A DNA stretch of 33,375 nucleotides from Gemmataceae bacterium (GTDB lineage Bacteria; Planctomycetota; Planctomycetia; Gemmatales; Gemmataceae): positions 1 to 33,375 of the forward strand of contig JAIEQO010000635.1 of the NCBI GenBank assembly GCA_019747655.1, read 5' to 3'. Numbering within the stretch: position 1 is the stretch's first letter; each line of letters begins with the position of its first letter. The translations under genes were made by a program, and so were the position numbers. This document shows, in pieces, positions 16,200 through 24,262 of this stretch. The notes beneath the pieces were generated by a model, which saw only the letters and a list, made by a program, of their open reading frames with translations, ran no database searches and was not told the origin of the DNA.

Positions 16200-16631
16200 T
16201 CATCCGCCCGCCACCCGCCGGCATTCGTCCAGGAGCTGCAGCGCCGTCGGGCTGTCGGCGTCGAACTCGTAGGTCGCGTGGCCGTCGCCGCGGGTGACGT
16301 GGATGTTGTGGCACTCCCAGCAGACCGACCCCTCGGCCAGCACCCGCCCACCGGCCAGGAACCGCAGGGTGAACGCCGGGTCGTGGCAGCGGCGCTCCTC
16401 GCCGGGCGGGAGCCGCCGCCACAGGTCGGCCACCCGGGCCGCGTCGCCGCCGGTCAGCCGGGCCGCCGGCCCCGCCGTCTCGGTCTGCGGGTCGAGCGGC
16501 ACCACCTCGACCGCGTCAGCGGCCGGCAGCCCGGCCGGGTCGTAGCCGTCGCACACGGTTGGCCTCGCTTCCCCCGACGGGGTGGGTGCGGACCCCGACC
16601 GGTCCCAGAGAAGCCGGCCCACCCATCCCAC
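16200..16631 (-). CDS. Small hypothetical protein with CxxC motif
   Basis: About 143 residues. The C-terminal part reads RRCHDPAFTLRFLAGGRVLA, then EGSVCWECHNIHVTRGDG and a final SPTALQLLDECRRV. The strand pattern with a CWEC pair resembles a widespread family of uncharacterised soluble proteins that carry C-W-x-C-N-N in this place. I do not recognise an enzymatic role. The start is uncertain: GTG codons at 16631 and 16622 are both in frame and neither has a clear ribosome-binding site; the frame further upstream overlaps the divergent sigma-factor gene and is rejected. It is transcribed away from the ECF gene, so the 115-base gap must hold both promoters. Confidence 0.6.
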   Translation of the reverse strand: MGWVGRLLWDRSGSAPTPSGEARPTVCDGYDPAGLPAADAVEVVPLDPQTETAGPAARLTGGDAARVADLWRRLPPGEERRCHDPAFTLRFLAGGRVLAEGSVCWECHNIHVTRGDGHATYEFDADSPTALQLLDECRRVAGG

Positions 16632-16746
16632 GAGAATAACCCCGCCCCCGGCCCCGCCGCAACCGCCCGTCCTTCGGGTATCATCGAGTTCGCGCGACGC
16701 GCGGCGGCCCGGCCGGGGAGTACCCCGGCGAGACCGGAGGCGGCGG

Positions 16747-18777
16747 ATGGCGTCCCGAACCCGGCCGGCGGACCTCCTCCGGCAGCTCGACCCCGGCCCG
16801 GCCGCCGACGCCGAGTTGCTCGGCCGGTTCGTCGCCGCCCGCGACCAGGCCGCGTTCGCCGAACTCGTCCGCCGGCACGGGCCGCTCGTCCTCGGCGTCC
16901 TCCGCCGGCTGACGGGCCACCCGGACGACGCCGACGACGCCTTCCAGGCCGTCTTCCTCACCCTCGCCAAGAAGGCCGGAGCCGTCCGCCGGCCCGACCT
17001 GCTCGGCAACTGGCTCTACGGGGTGGCGGTCCGGGTCGGCCGGCGGGCCCGGCGGGGGGCCGCCCGGCGGAGGCGGCGGGAGGTGCCGGCCGTGAACGCA
17101 CCCGAGCCCGCGGCGATGGACCGGACGCCGTTCGACGCCGGCCCGGAGCTGTACGAGGAGTTGGACCGCCTGCCGGCCTGGTATCGGGACGCCGTCCTCC
17201 TTTGCGACCTCCAGGGGCTCTCCCGGGCCGAGGCAGCGAAGCGGCTGGGCGTACCCGAAGGGACGCTATCGAGCCGGCTGGCCGGCGGCCGGAAGCGGCT
17301 GGCCGACCGATTGGCCCGGCGGGGGGTGGCGCTGTCGACGGCCGGGGTGCCGGCGGTCCTCGGCGGCGGCCGGGCGACGGCCGCGGTGCCGGACGAACTC
17401 ATCACCAAAACCTGCGGGCTGGTGGCCGACTGGGCGGCCGGGGGCGCGGCCCCCGCCCCGGTGGCCCGGCTCGCCGACGGGGGGTACTCGATGCGACAGG
17501 TGATGCTGGCGGGGGTATGCGGGCTGGTGGTGGCGTCGGCCGGGGCGATGGTCGTCGGCCGGACCGACGACCCGGCCAAGCCGACCGACCCCGCGAAGCC
17601 GACCGACAAAGCCGTGGCAAAAGCTGAACCAAAGGGGGACGGAAAGCCCGTCGCCCTGACCGACCGGCCGCGGCTGCGGCACGCGATCGACCTCGAGTTC
17701 CCGGCCCCGGGGCAGGTCGTCTGGAGCCCGGACGGGGCGGCCTTCGCCGTCCGAGGGGTCGTGCCGCCTCCGCCCCTCCCGGCCGGCGCGGGCTTCGGCG
17801 GGGGCGGCTTCGGGCCGCAGAACGTGCTCAGCGTCTACCCGTACCCCGTGGTCGATGACAACAAGCTCGGGGCGCAGGTCCTCTACACCCCCTCCCGGCT
17901 CGTCGGGTTCACCTCGAACGGCAAGCAGGTCATCACCGACCTCCGCGAGTCGGGCCTGGTCAGCGGCAAGCACCAGCTCTTCTACGCCAACGTGGACGGG
18001 AGCAACGAAGGCAACCGGACGGTCGAACTCGACGCCGACCCGACCACCGGGTATGCCTTCGCCCCGGACGGCAAGACGTTCCGAACGGTCTACACCGAGG
18101 CGTTCGCCAACAAGCCAGGCCGGGTCGAGGTCCGGGAGGTGAGCACCGAGACCGGGCGGACGGTTCGGGTGCCGCTCACGGCCGAGGGGGCGTTTGGGGT
18201 GGTCGCGCTGTCCGCGAACGGGAAGCGGTTGGCCGGCATCGGGGCCGACGACCGGGTCACGGTGTACGACGTGGACGCCGGCAAGGAGCTGTGGTCGAAG
18301 GTAGTGGATTTGAAGCGGCTGGCGGCGGATCCGAAGGTGTATCAGCCGTTCGGCGTCGCCCTCTCGCCAGACGGCGGTTTACTCGTCGCTTCACACGGGC
18401 TGTGCATCCCAGCCGTGCTAGACGCCACGACCGGCGAGCAGGCCGCGGGGCTAGAGGGTGCCGAGCACGTCCAACTGCCCTCGCAGCCGGGCAGCCTGTC
18501 GGCCGACGGCCGGCTGTTCGCCGCCGCCGGCCTAAAGACCATCCGGCGGGACGACGACCCGAAACGGCCCGGGTCGAACAACGCTTACCCTGATGTGAAC
18601 CACTTCCTGACCGTCTGGGACACCCGGACCGGGAAGGTGGTGAAGACGTGGCGGGGCGGCCGCGGAGACGTGGCGTTCCACCCGTCCAAGCCCGTACTGG
18701 CGATCCTGGAACCGAACGGCGAGAAAGCCCGCCTCGGGCTATGGGACTTCGCGGCCGAGGGGCCAGACAAGAAGTGA
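16747..18777 (+). CDS. ECF sigma factor fused to a membrane-anchored beta-propeller
   Basis: A 676-residue fusion. Residues about 25-95 are sigma region 2 (FVAARDQAAFAELVRRHGPL, DDAFQAVFLTLAKKA, LLGNWLYGVAVRV). Residues about 138-190 are region 4 (LDRLPAWYRDAVLLCDLQGL, EAAKRLGVPEGTLSSRLAGG). A single helix at about 252-272 (VMLAGVCGLVVASAGAMVV) follows, then a Lys/Asp/Pro linker with repeated DPAKPT. A WD40-like propeller fills 300-676 (VVWSPDGAAFAV, TGYAFAPDGKTFRTV, VALSANGKRLAGIGADDRVT, GVALSPDGGLLVASHG). The sigma part would be cytoplasmic and the propeller across the membrane. Such ECF-propeller fusions (ECF01-Gob type) are known mainly from Gemmata-like planctomycetes. The propeller may sense a signal and release or hold the sigma domain. 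The ATG at 16747 has GGAGG six bases upstream. Confidence 0.93.
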   Translation: MASRTRPADLLRQLDPGPAADAELLGRFVAARDQAAFAELVRRHGPLVLGVLRRLTGHPDDADDAFQAVFLTLAKKAGAVRRPDLLGNWLYGVAVRVGRRARRGAARRRRREVPAVNAPEPAAMDRTPFDAGPELYEELDRLPAWYRDAVLLCDLQGLSRAEAAKRLGVPEGTLSSRLAGGRKRLADRLARRGVALSTAGVPAVLGGGRATAAVPDELITKTCGLVADWAAGGAAPAPVARLADGGYSMRQVMLAGVCGLVVASAGAMVVGRTDDPAKPTDPAKPTDKAVAKAEPKGDGKPVALTDRPRLRHAIDLEFPAPGQVVWSPDGAAFAVRGVVPPPPLPAGAGFGGGGFGPQNVLSVYPYPVVDDNKLGAQVLYTPSRLVGFTSNGKQVITDLRESGLVSGKHQLFYANVDGSNEGNRTVELDADPTTGYAFAPDGKTFRTVYTEAFANKPGRVEVREVSTETGRTVRVPLTAEGAFGVVALSANGKRLAGIGADDRVTVYDVDAGKELWSKVVDLKRLAADPKVYQPFGVALSPDGGLLVASHGLCIPAVLDATTGEQAAGLEGAEHVQLPSQPGSLSADGRLFAAAGLKTIRRDDDPKRPGSNNAYPDVNHFLTVWDTRTGKVVKTWRGGRGDVAFHPSKPVLAILEPNGEKARLGLWDFAAEGPDKK

Positions 18778-18801
18778 TCGGAAGAATCCGCACAGATCGA
18801 C

Positions 18802-18829
18802 TTGACCGGCCCGAACGGGAGTGTAGATT
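18802..18829 (+). promoter_or_regulatory. Candidate promoter for the structured RNA
   Basis: TTGACC (18802-18807) and TAGATT (18824-18829) are separated by 16 bases; TATAGT at 18829-18834 is an alternative -10 with a long spacer. It begins 25 bases after the ECF-fusion stop and points at a gene-free but highly structured stretch. Confidence 0.45.
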
Positions 18830-18835
18830 ATAGTG

Positions 18836-19075
18836 AACGAGTGTTCCCTTATAGACGAGGGGCGTGACCGCCCTCGCGTTGGTCCATCGGCCGCCGATGA
18901 TGCGGGCGAACGGGTCGGGGAAGCGGGAACCGTGGCGGGATACGGGATCGGTCGCTCCCAGCTTCAACCCCGAACCGGCTAACGACTTCGGCGAAACTCC
19001 GTTGCCGAGCGTTGCAGCCCCACCTAGTACGGTCAGGTGACGAACCCCTGGAATTTCCAGGGGTTCGTGGTTGTT
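18836..19075 (+). ncRNA. Candidate structured non-coding RNA, unknown family
   Basis: No supported gene occupies 18778-19111. Read on the plus strand it offers consecutive hairpins: CGAGGGGCG-TGAC-CGCCCTCG (18856-18876) and CATCGG-CCG-CCGATG (18885-18899). A long imperfect hairpin follows at 18911-18978, with nested pairs GGTCGGGG/CCCCGAACC, AAGC/GCTT, GGGA/TCCC and ACCG/CGGT. Then come AACG-a-CTTCGGC/GCCGAG-CGTT (18981-19013), CACCT/AGGTG (19021-19039) and the strong final hairpin at 19041-19067. A promoter-like pair lies just upstream. It does not show the marker sequences of tmRNA, RNase P RNA or 4.5S RNA; 6S RNA cannot be excluded by eye. High GC makes chance hairpins easy, so this is a candidate only. 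Confidence 0.35.
19041..19067 (+). terminator. Strong hairpin, probable terminator
   Basis: CGAACCCCTGGAA and TTCCAGGGGTTCG form a perfect 13-bp stem around one base, followed by TGGTTGTTCT. The T-tract is weak. It sits between the ECF-fusion gene and the convergent 52-residue gene and could serve both. Confidence 0.65.
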
Positions 19076-19111
19076 CTGGGGGCGGAGAAAAAAGAGGGGG
19101 GGGGAGGGGTG

Positions 19112-19270
19112 TCACCGGGGCAGGTACGACAAGAGGTAGTTCACCAGGGCAAAGCAGATGATGAGTAGGAATAGCACCACCCACGCCTGGAACAGGATGC
19201 TGTCGGACTGGGTATACTCCGGCGGGGCCTCGGCGGCCGGGGCCGGGGTGAGCTTGGCGGGGTCGGCCAT
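19112..19270 (-). CDS. 52-residue single-pass membrane protein
   Basis: It begins MADPAKLTPAPAAEAPPEYT and has one hydrophobic segment (FQAWVVLFLLIICFALVNYL) ending SYLPR. The ATG at 19270 has GGAGG seven bases upstream, a strong site that decides the start against the in-frame ATGs further up. No family is recognised. It is divergent from the kinase gene at 19524 with 253 bases between, in which I see no other gene. Confidence 0.7.
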   Translation of the reverse strand: MADPAKLTPAPAAEAPPEYTQSDSILFQAWVVLFLLIICFALVNYLLSYLPR

Positions 19271-19523
19271 CGCGGTTCCTCCGGGTGATGTCACTCCCTC
19301 CATCATCGGCCGTCCGGCCCGCACGGTTCCAGCCCGCCGGCCGCGAAACCGAACCCGGCTCTCCGTCCGCAGGAAATTTGACGGGTGGCCCGATTGTTCC
19401 CGGCGTCCGGCGGGGCCGGCCTCAAAACTGGCCTAGGGATTCGACCGGCCCGGGGTAGGATAAGGGGGTGGCGCCCCGTCGCCCGGCGGCCCCCAAACGG
19501 CTCCCGCCCCGGTCGGCCCGGCC

Positions 19524-20957
19524 ATGCAGACTCGCTCCGCCGCCGCCATCATCCAGGCCGTCCGCGACAGCGGCCTCGTCCCCCCGGACGACTTCCCGTC
19601 CGTGGAGCAAGAGCTGACCGCCCTCGGGGAGGACCCGCCGGCGGTCATGCGGCACCTCGTCCAGGCCGGCCGGGTCACCGTCCACCAGCTCCGCAAGGTC
19701 GTCCACGGCAAGACGGCCGAACTCTTCGTCGGCCCGTATGTGCTGCTCGACAAGGTCGGCGAAGGGGGGATGGGGAAGGTCTACAAGGGCCGGGATTCCC
19801 GCACCGGCCGGCTGGTCGGGCTGAAGGTGGTCCGCCCGCACCTGTTGGCCAACCCGGTCGTCCGGGGCCGGTTCCACCGCGAGGTCCAGACCGCCCACGC
19901 CCTGAAGCACCGGCACATCGTCGAGGTGTTCGACAGCGGGGAGGACGCCGGCCGGCACTACCTGGCGATGGACTTCGTGGACGGGATCGACCTGTCCCGG
20001 CTGGTCCGGGAGTACGGGGCGGTCCCGGTCCCGGAGGCGTGCGAGTACCTGCGGCAGGCGGCCCTGGGGTTGCAACATGCCCACGACCAGGGGATCGTCC
20101 ACCGGGACGTGAAGCCGTCGAACATCATCGTCAGCGGGGAGCGGTTCCACCCGGCCCAGACCGAGCCCACCCTGGTCCGCATCCTCGACATGGGGCTGGT
20201 CCGGTGGGTCGGGTTCGAGGAGGAGGACCACCCCGGGACCGACCTGACCCGGGACGGGACGGTGGTGGGGACGCCGGACTACATGGCCCCGGAACAGGCC
20301 AAGAACTCGAAGGCGATCGACCACCGGGCCGACCTGTACGCCCTCGGCGGGGCGTTCTACTTCCTCCTGACCGGGAAGCCGCCGTTCCCGGACGGCAGCC
20401 CGATCGAGAAGATTCTGAAGCACCAGATCGAGCCGCCGCCGCCGCTCCAGGCGGCCCGCCCGGACGTGCAGGACGGGCTGGCCCGGGTGGTCCGGAAGCT
20501 GATGTCGAAGAAGCCGGCGGCCCGGTTCGGGTCGGCCGCCGAGCTGGCCGAGGTGCTCCAGCCGTTCACCTGGTTCCGCCCGGACGACCGGGCCCCGAAC
20601 TTCACCCCGCTGCCGGCCGGGGCCCCGCCGGCCCCGCAGACGCTCTCCGGCGGGTCGTCCACGGCCGTCCCGACCCCGCTCCGGCCGAAGCCGACCGTGC
20701 CGACCACGCCGAAGCCGAAGACCCCCGCCCCGAAGCCGTCGACCGTGCCCCAGCCGCTCGTGACGGCGACCGACCGGACACCCAGCCCGCGGACCCCGCC
20801 CCCGGCACCCCGGCGGCCGACCCTGCGGCACCAGCCGCGGCGGCCGGAGCCGACCCGGGGCGTGTGGTGGGTGGTGCTGGCGGCCGTGGCCGTCGTCGCC
20901 GCCCTGACCGGGTCGGTGGCCCTGGTGGCGGCCCTGTTCGGGCTGCTCAAGAGCTGA
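19524..20957 (+). CDS. Hanks-type Ser/Thr protein kinase, membrane-anchored
   Basis: A 477-residue kinase. Residues 1-70 form a helical N-terminal region (SGLVPPDDFPSVEQELTALG, LVQAGRVTVHQLRKVVHGK) typical of planctomycete kinases. The Gly-rich loop is VGEGGMGKVYKG (78-89), the catalytic Lys is 101 (VGLKVV), HRDVKPSN is 193-200, and the metal-binding motif is DMG (222-224) instead of DFG. GTPDYMAPEQAK is 249-260. A Pro/Thr-rich linker (about 360-440) leads to a C-terminal membrane helix (VWWVVLAAVAVVAALTGSVA) with almost nothing beyond it, so there is no external sensor domain. It phosphorylates proteins at Ser/Thr; targets are unknown. It ends eight bases from the stop of the convergent DUF6797-like gene. 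Confidence 0.95.
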   Translation: MQTRSAAAIIQAVRDSGLVPPDDFPSVEQELTALGEDPPAVMRHLVQAGRVTVHQLRKVVHGKTAELFVGPYVLLDKVGEGGMGKVYKGRDSRTGRLVGLKVVRPHLLANPVVRGRFHREVQTAHALKHRHIVEVFDSGEDAGRHYLAMDFVDGIDLSRLVREYGAVPVPEACEYLRQAALGLQHAHDQGIVHRDVKPSNIIVSGERFHPAQTEPTLVRILDMGLVRWVGFEEEDHPGTDLTRDGTVVGTPDYMAPEQAKNSKAIDHRADLYALGGAFYFLLTGKPPFPDGSPIEKILKHQIEPPPPLQAARPDVQDGLARVVRKLMSKKPAARFGSAAELAEVLQPFTWFRPDDRAPNFTPLPAGAPPAPQTLSGGSSTAVPTPLRPKPTVPTTPKPKTPAPKPSTVPQPLVTATDRTPSPRTPPPAPRRPTLRHQPRRPEPTRGVWWVVLAAVAVVAALTGSVALVAALFGLLKS

Positions 20958-20965
20958 CGCCGGCC

Positions 20966-23041
20966 CTACCGGGTGGAATGCACGGTCAGGTAAACCGACC
21001 CGGTCACGTTCGCCCGGTCGGCCGCGGCCAGGTTGTAGGCCACCTGCATCTGCATCACCGGCCGGAGGTCGGCCACCGTCAGCTCGACCGTCCGGCCGTC
21101 GGGCATGAGCCGGGCCGCCGTCACCGGCACGTCGTCCTGCCCCTCGGCGTTCGGGTCCGACACCTTCCACCGCTTCGACCCGTAATCGCCGGACCAGCGG
21201 TAGTTCCACCGGGCCACCCGGTAGCGGGCCGGGTCGGTGGCGGCGGCCGGTTCGAGCGGCCGGCCGAAGGTCAGCCGGAGGGAGCTGCCATCCACCTTCA
21301 TGGCCGTCGGCACGTCGAGCGGCTTGCCGGTGTACCGCACCCTCTGAAGGCAGCCGTCGGCCTTCGCCGCGGTCTGCCAGCCGTTGAGGCCGCAGACGTA
21401 CAGATGGCCGTCCTGGGGGTGGAACCGGCCCCGGCAGACGCCCGACAGGAACCGGATGTCGAGCGGGGCAACGCCGCCCTGGGTGACGCCGGCGGCCGTC
21501 TTCTGGCGGAGCAGGACGAACGGCCGGCACCGGCCGTAGGAGAGGTGGATGGGCAGCCCTGCGAGCGGCCCGAACCGGCCGGGCGGGACCCACACCTGCC
21601 CGCCGGCCGAGTTGTCGACTTCCCGGGGAATCCAGCAGAGCGGGCCGTCGTAGGTCTTGGGCGGGTCCTTCCGGTGGTGGGCCCGCATGTCGCCGTAGAA
21701 GCCGCCCGGCTTGTACTCGTCGACCCGGGTGGCCGGCATCCAATTCCCCTCCTGGTCGGCCCCGGTCAGGATGCCGGCGGGCGACATGCCCATCCCGATC
21801 GGGTGGCGGAACCCGGTGCAGAGCGTCTCGGCCTTCGAGCCGTCCTTCGAGACCTTGATGAGGGTGCCGCCGGACGGCAGGTCGGTGTCGCCGGTCTTGA
21901 AGAAGTAGAAGTTCCCCTCGGGGTCGGTTTCGAGGCAGGTGTCGTAGGAGTGCTCGCCGGGGCCGGTGTGCCAGTCGTTACACAGGTTCTCGTAGAAGTC
22001 GGCCTCGCCGTCGGCGTTGAGGTCGTGCAGTCGGGTGAGCTGGCCGCGTTCGAGCACTACGACCTTCCCGTCCACGACCCTCAGGCCGAGCGGGTGGTAA
22101 AGGCCGGTGGCGTACCGCTGCCAGGAGCAGGTGCCGGCCGTCTCGTCGACGGCGACGAGCCAGACATCGCCGTGGCAGGTGGAGACGGCGACCCGGCCGT
22201 CCGGGAGGAAGTCGAGCCCGGTGCAGAAGAACAAGGCATTGAACCGGTTCTGGGTCGGTATCGTCAGTGTGTCGACGGCGAACGGCCCGTCACCGGTGCC
22301 ACGCTCCAGTTTGGTGACGATCGGCTCACCCCACCGCTTGGGGCCGGGCCGGGTCAGCGCGACGACCGGGTCGACGGTGTCCGCCGGCTCGCCGACCGGG
22401 GCCTCGGAATGCGCGGACACGACGACGGTGGGCCGGCCGTCCCGCCCCGGGGCGAGCCGGGTCGTCTCCCAGACCCGGCGGCCGTCACGGTCGTACTCGA
22501 ACACCACCCGGTCGGCGCGAACGTATTGCCCGCGGAACCGGCCGGCCGTCGGGACCGGGGCGGTCGCCCGGGGGTCGCCGGCCGGCCCGGCGAAGGCCAT
22601 CGTCCCGGCCGGGGTCGGGGTGTTCATCAGCCCGAACCGGACGTCGCTGTGGTTCAGCCAGCCGCCGGTCCAGCCGGCCGCCAGCCGCAGGGTGCAGCGG
22701 TCGAAGACCACGCCGGCGTCTCCCTTCTCCCCGAGCCGTACCACCGTGGCCTTGTACACCCTCTCCCGGCCCTTGCCGAGCGGGTAGGCCATCGTGCAGT
22801 TGAGGAACGGGCCGGTGTCCATCCGGCGGAACCGACCGTCCACCCAGTTCGCCTCGATGGCCTGTTCCCACGGCTCGGCCGGTCCGGTCGCCGGCCGCGG
22901 GGTCCAGTCGGCCAGGGCCGGGTCGATGCCCGGCGGGAGCCCCCGGGCCGGCCGCGGCGGCGGGGCGACCGGGACCGGATCGGCCGCCGGGGCGACCGGA
23001 ACCGCAACGAGTAGAAACAGCGGGAGCAGGCGAAGGCCCAT
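20966..23041 (-). CDS. Large secreted protein, DUF6797-like with propeller-type C-terminal part
   Basis: A 691-residue protein with a signal peptide (MGLRLLPLFLLVAVPVAPAA). LNCTMAYPLGKGRERVYKA, GDAGVVFDRCTLRLAAGWTG and WLNHSDVRFGLMNTP fit the DUF6797 domain seen in planctomycetes and verrucomicrobia. From about residue 270 the sequence resembles the sorbosone/glucose dehydrogenase-type propeller found behind that domain (LFFCTGLDFLPDGRVAVSTC, LYHPLGLRVVDGKVVVLERG, GFRHPIGMGMSPAGIL). It is exported; such proteins in these groups are associated with breakdown of complex organic matter, but no activity is established. No c-type heme motif follows the propeller. The start at 23041 is chosen because the signal peptide begins there. 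The frame upstream of it crosses the promoter of the divergent gene. Confidence 0.8.
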   Translation of the reverse strand: MGLRLLPLFLLVAVPVAPAADPVPVAPPPRPARGLPPGIDPALADWTPRPATGPAEPWEQAIEANWVDGRFRRMDTGPFLNCTMAYPLGKGRERVYKATVVRLGEKGDAGVVFDRCTLRLAAGWTGGWLNHSDVRFGLMNTPTPAGTMAFAGPAGDPRATAPVPTAGRFRGQYVRADRVVFEYDRDGRRVWETTRLAPGRDGRPTVVVSAHSEAPVGEPADTVDPVVALTRPGPKRWGEPIVTKLERGTGDGPFAVDTLTIPTQNRFNALFFCTGLDFLPDGRVAVSTCHGDVWLVAVDETAGTCSWQRYATGLYHPLGLRVVDGKVVVLERGQLTRLHDLNADGEADFYENLCNDWHTGPGEHSYDTCLETDPEGNFYFFKTGDTDLPSGGTLIKVSKDGSKAETLCTGFRHPIGMGMSPAGILTGADQEGNWMPATRVDEYKPGGFYGDMRAHHRKDPPKTYDGPLCWIPREVDNSAGGQVWVPPGRFGPLAGLPIHLSYGRCRPFVLLRQKTAAGVTQGGVAPLDIRFLSGVCRGRFHPQDGHLYVCGLNGWQTAAKADGCLQRVRYTGKPLDVPTAMKVDGSSLRLTFGRPLEPAAATDPARYRVARWNYRWSGDYGSKRWKVSDPNAEGQDDVPVTAARLMPDGRTVELTVADLRPVMQMQVAYNLAAADRANVTGSVYLTVHSTR

Positions 23042-23198
23042 GAGGTGCGTTCCGGCGGGGAGGTCTGGCGGATGGAGTGATGATGACCGACCGCGACCGG
23101 GAATGCAACCGCCCCGGCCGGAACGACCCGGATACAATCCCCCGGGCGGCCATCCGACGCCGCCACCGCGACCCCTGTTCCCACGCAAGGAGTCGATC

Positions 23199-23657
23199 AT
23201 GTCCCGGGCCCGTTTCATCCCGTTCGCCGCAGCCATGGTCTTCGTCGCGCCGGCCGGGGCGGAGGACAAGCCGGCCAAGTTCGACCCGCAGAAGTTGCTC
23301 GGCAAGTACATCGACATCGAGGGGATGAAGGACGGCGAGAAGGCCGACCCTGACCGCCTCAAGGGGCAGTTCGTGACCGTCACCAAGGACGTCTTCAAGA
23401 TCGAGGGGGACCTGCCGCAGCAGACGTTCGAATTCGCCTACAAGCTGGACGTGACCAAGACACCGGTCGAGATCGACCTGGAAATCCAGTACCCCGAGGA
23501 CCTGAAGGGGAACAAGGCCCGGGGCATCATCGCCTTCGACGGCAAGACGCTGAAGCTCTGCTACCACAAGGACGACAAGGACCGCCCGAAGAAGTTCGAG
23601 GCGACGGCCGAGAACGGCTACTTCCTCTGGACGATGAAGAAGGCGGAGAAAAAATGA
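23199..23657 (+). CDS. Secreted TIGR03067-like planctomycete protein
   Basis: A 152-residue protein with a signal peptide (MSRARFIPFAAAMVFVAPAG, then AE|DKPAK). The mature part, LLGKYIDIEGMKDGEKADPD, RLKGQFVTVTKDVFKIEG, KTPVEIDLEI and ARGIIAFDGKTLKLCY, has the layout of the TIGR03067 domain common in Planctomycetes. The usual opening is G-x-W-x-V/D, then a metal- or ligand-independent beta-barrel-like repeat ending in an LKICY-type motif. Function is unknown. The ATG at 23199 has AAGGAG six bases upstream. TACAAT at 23133-23138 may be a -10 element. The gene is divergent from the DUF6797-like gene, with 157 bases between the starts. Confidence 0.85.
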   Translation: MSRARFIPFAAAMVFVAPAGAEDKPAKFDPQKLLGKYIDIEGMKDGEKADPDRLKGQFVTVTKDVFKIEGDLPQQTFEFAYKLDVTKTPVEIDLEIQYPEDLKGNKARGIIAFDGKTLKLCYHKDDKDRPKKFEATAENGYFLWTMKKAEKK

Positions 23658-23682
23658 GCCGCGGGTGCCGCACGCACCCGGT

Positions 23683-23990
23683 TCAGGGGAGCCGCGACCG
23701 CCACGGCCGGCGGGCGGCACGGCCGTGGGTGATGGCCAAGATCACGGCCACCGTCCCGTCCACCGCGTAGGTGATGACGACCGGGAACCGCCGGGTGACC
23801 GTTCGCGGATCTCCCGGCCGCGCGGGGCACCCGTCACCGCGGCACCGGCGTGCGGGAAGGCCAGGATGCGGGCGATCGCGGCGCCGACCTCGGCGTCGAA
23901 GTCGCTGCCTAACCCAGGCTGTCGGGCCTCGTAGAACGCGACCAGATGAAGCTGGTCGGCGTTCGCCCCGGCGGTGTAGCGGTGGGTCAT
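23683..23990 (-). pseudogene. ParE/RelE-type toxin, frameshifted
   Basis: The ATG at 23990 overlaps the antitoxin stop (ATGA). The first frame reads MTHRYTAGANADQLHLVAFY, FDAEVGAAIARILAFPHAG and GAPRGREIRERS, then loses homology and stops at 23742. Another frame continues at once with TVTRRFPVVITYAVDGTVAV and ILAITHGRAARRPWRSRLP to a stop at 23683. Together they read as a normal RelE/ParE-family toxin of about 100 residues, with the typical RRFP, Y-x-x-D and H-x-RRP-x-W-R tail. One extra base near 23801-23806 (GAACG read as GAAACG) would restore the frame. ParE toxins poison gyrase and RelE toxins cut mRNA; which applies is unclear. It is either inactivated by mutation or reflects a sequencing error. 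Confidence 0.8.
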
Positions 23991-24241
23991 TGCCCCCGCA
24001 TCCGCTTCAGGAGTTCCTGCACGTTCTGCTTCACCTGTTCGCCGTCGAGGAGCCGTTCCGGGTGGGCGTGGGCCTCATCCGACCGGCGGACGATCTCGGC
24101 CAGGTGTTCTGCGTAGTCGGGGTCCGAGGCCTGCCAGTCCCCGATGTCCACGCTCTCCGCGAGCCGCCCGACCATCTCCCGGCGGTCTTCCAGCGGCAGG
24201 TCGATGGCCTGCTCCAAAAGTTTCATCGCGGCGTCACTCAT
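23987..24241 (-). CDS. Addiction-module antitoxin (PF09720/TIGR02574-like)
   Basis: An 84-residue acidic, helical protein that starts MSDAAMKLLEQAIDLPLEDR and includes REMVGRLAESVDIGD and AEHLAEIVRRSDEAHAHPER. The pattern of a short N-terminal helix with LP-x-x-[DE]R, then L-x-x-S, fits the putative addiction module component family that pairs with ParE/RelE toxins. It should bind and neutralise the toxin and probably repress its own promoter. The ATG at 24241 has GGAGG six bases upstream. It overlaps the toxin start by four bases, and lies 21 bases after the dehydratase gene on the same strand, so part of its transcription may come from there. Confidence 0.85.
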   Translation of the reverse strand: MSDAAMKLLEQAIDLPLEDRREMVGRLAESVDIGDWQASDPDYAEHLAEIVRRSDEAHAHPERLLDGEQVKQNVQELLKRMRGQ

Positions 24242-24262
24242 CGCACACCTCCGGTTCCGGGT

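Noticed and set aside
16200-16350. CWECH in the small protein read as a c-type heme-binding CxxCH motif
   Set aside because: There is no signal peptide or distal Met/His context, and related soluble proteins carry C-W-x-C-N-N at this place, so heme attachment is not supported.
19385-23014. A 1209-codon plus-strand open frame
   Set aside because: It overlaps the kinase in another frame and then runs antisense to the DUF6797-like gene; Arg/Pro/Gly-rich shadow without motifs.
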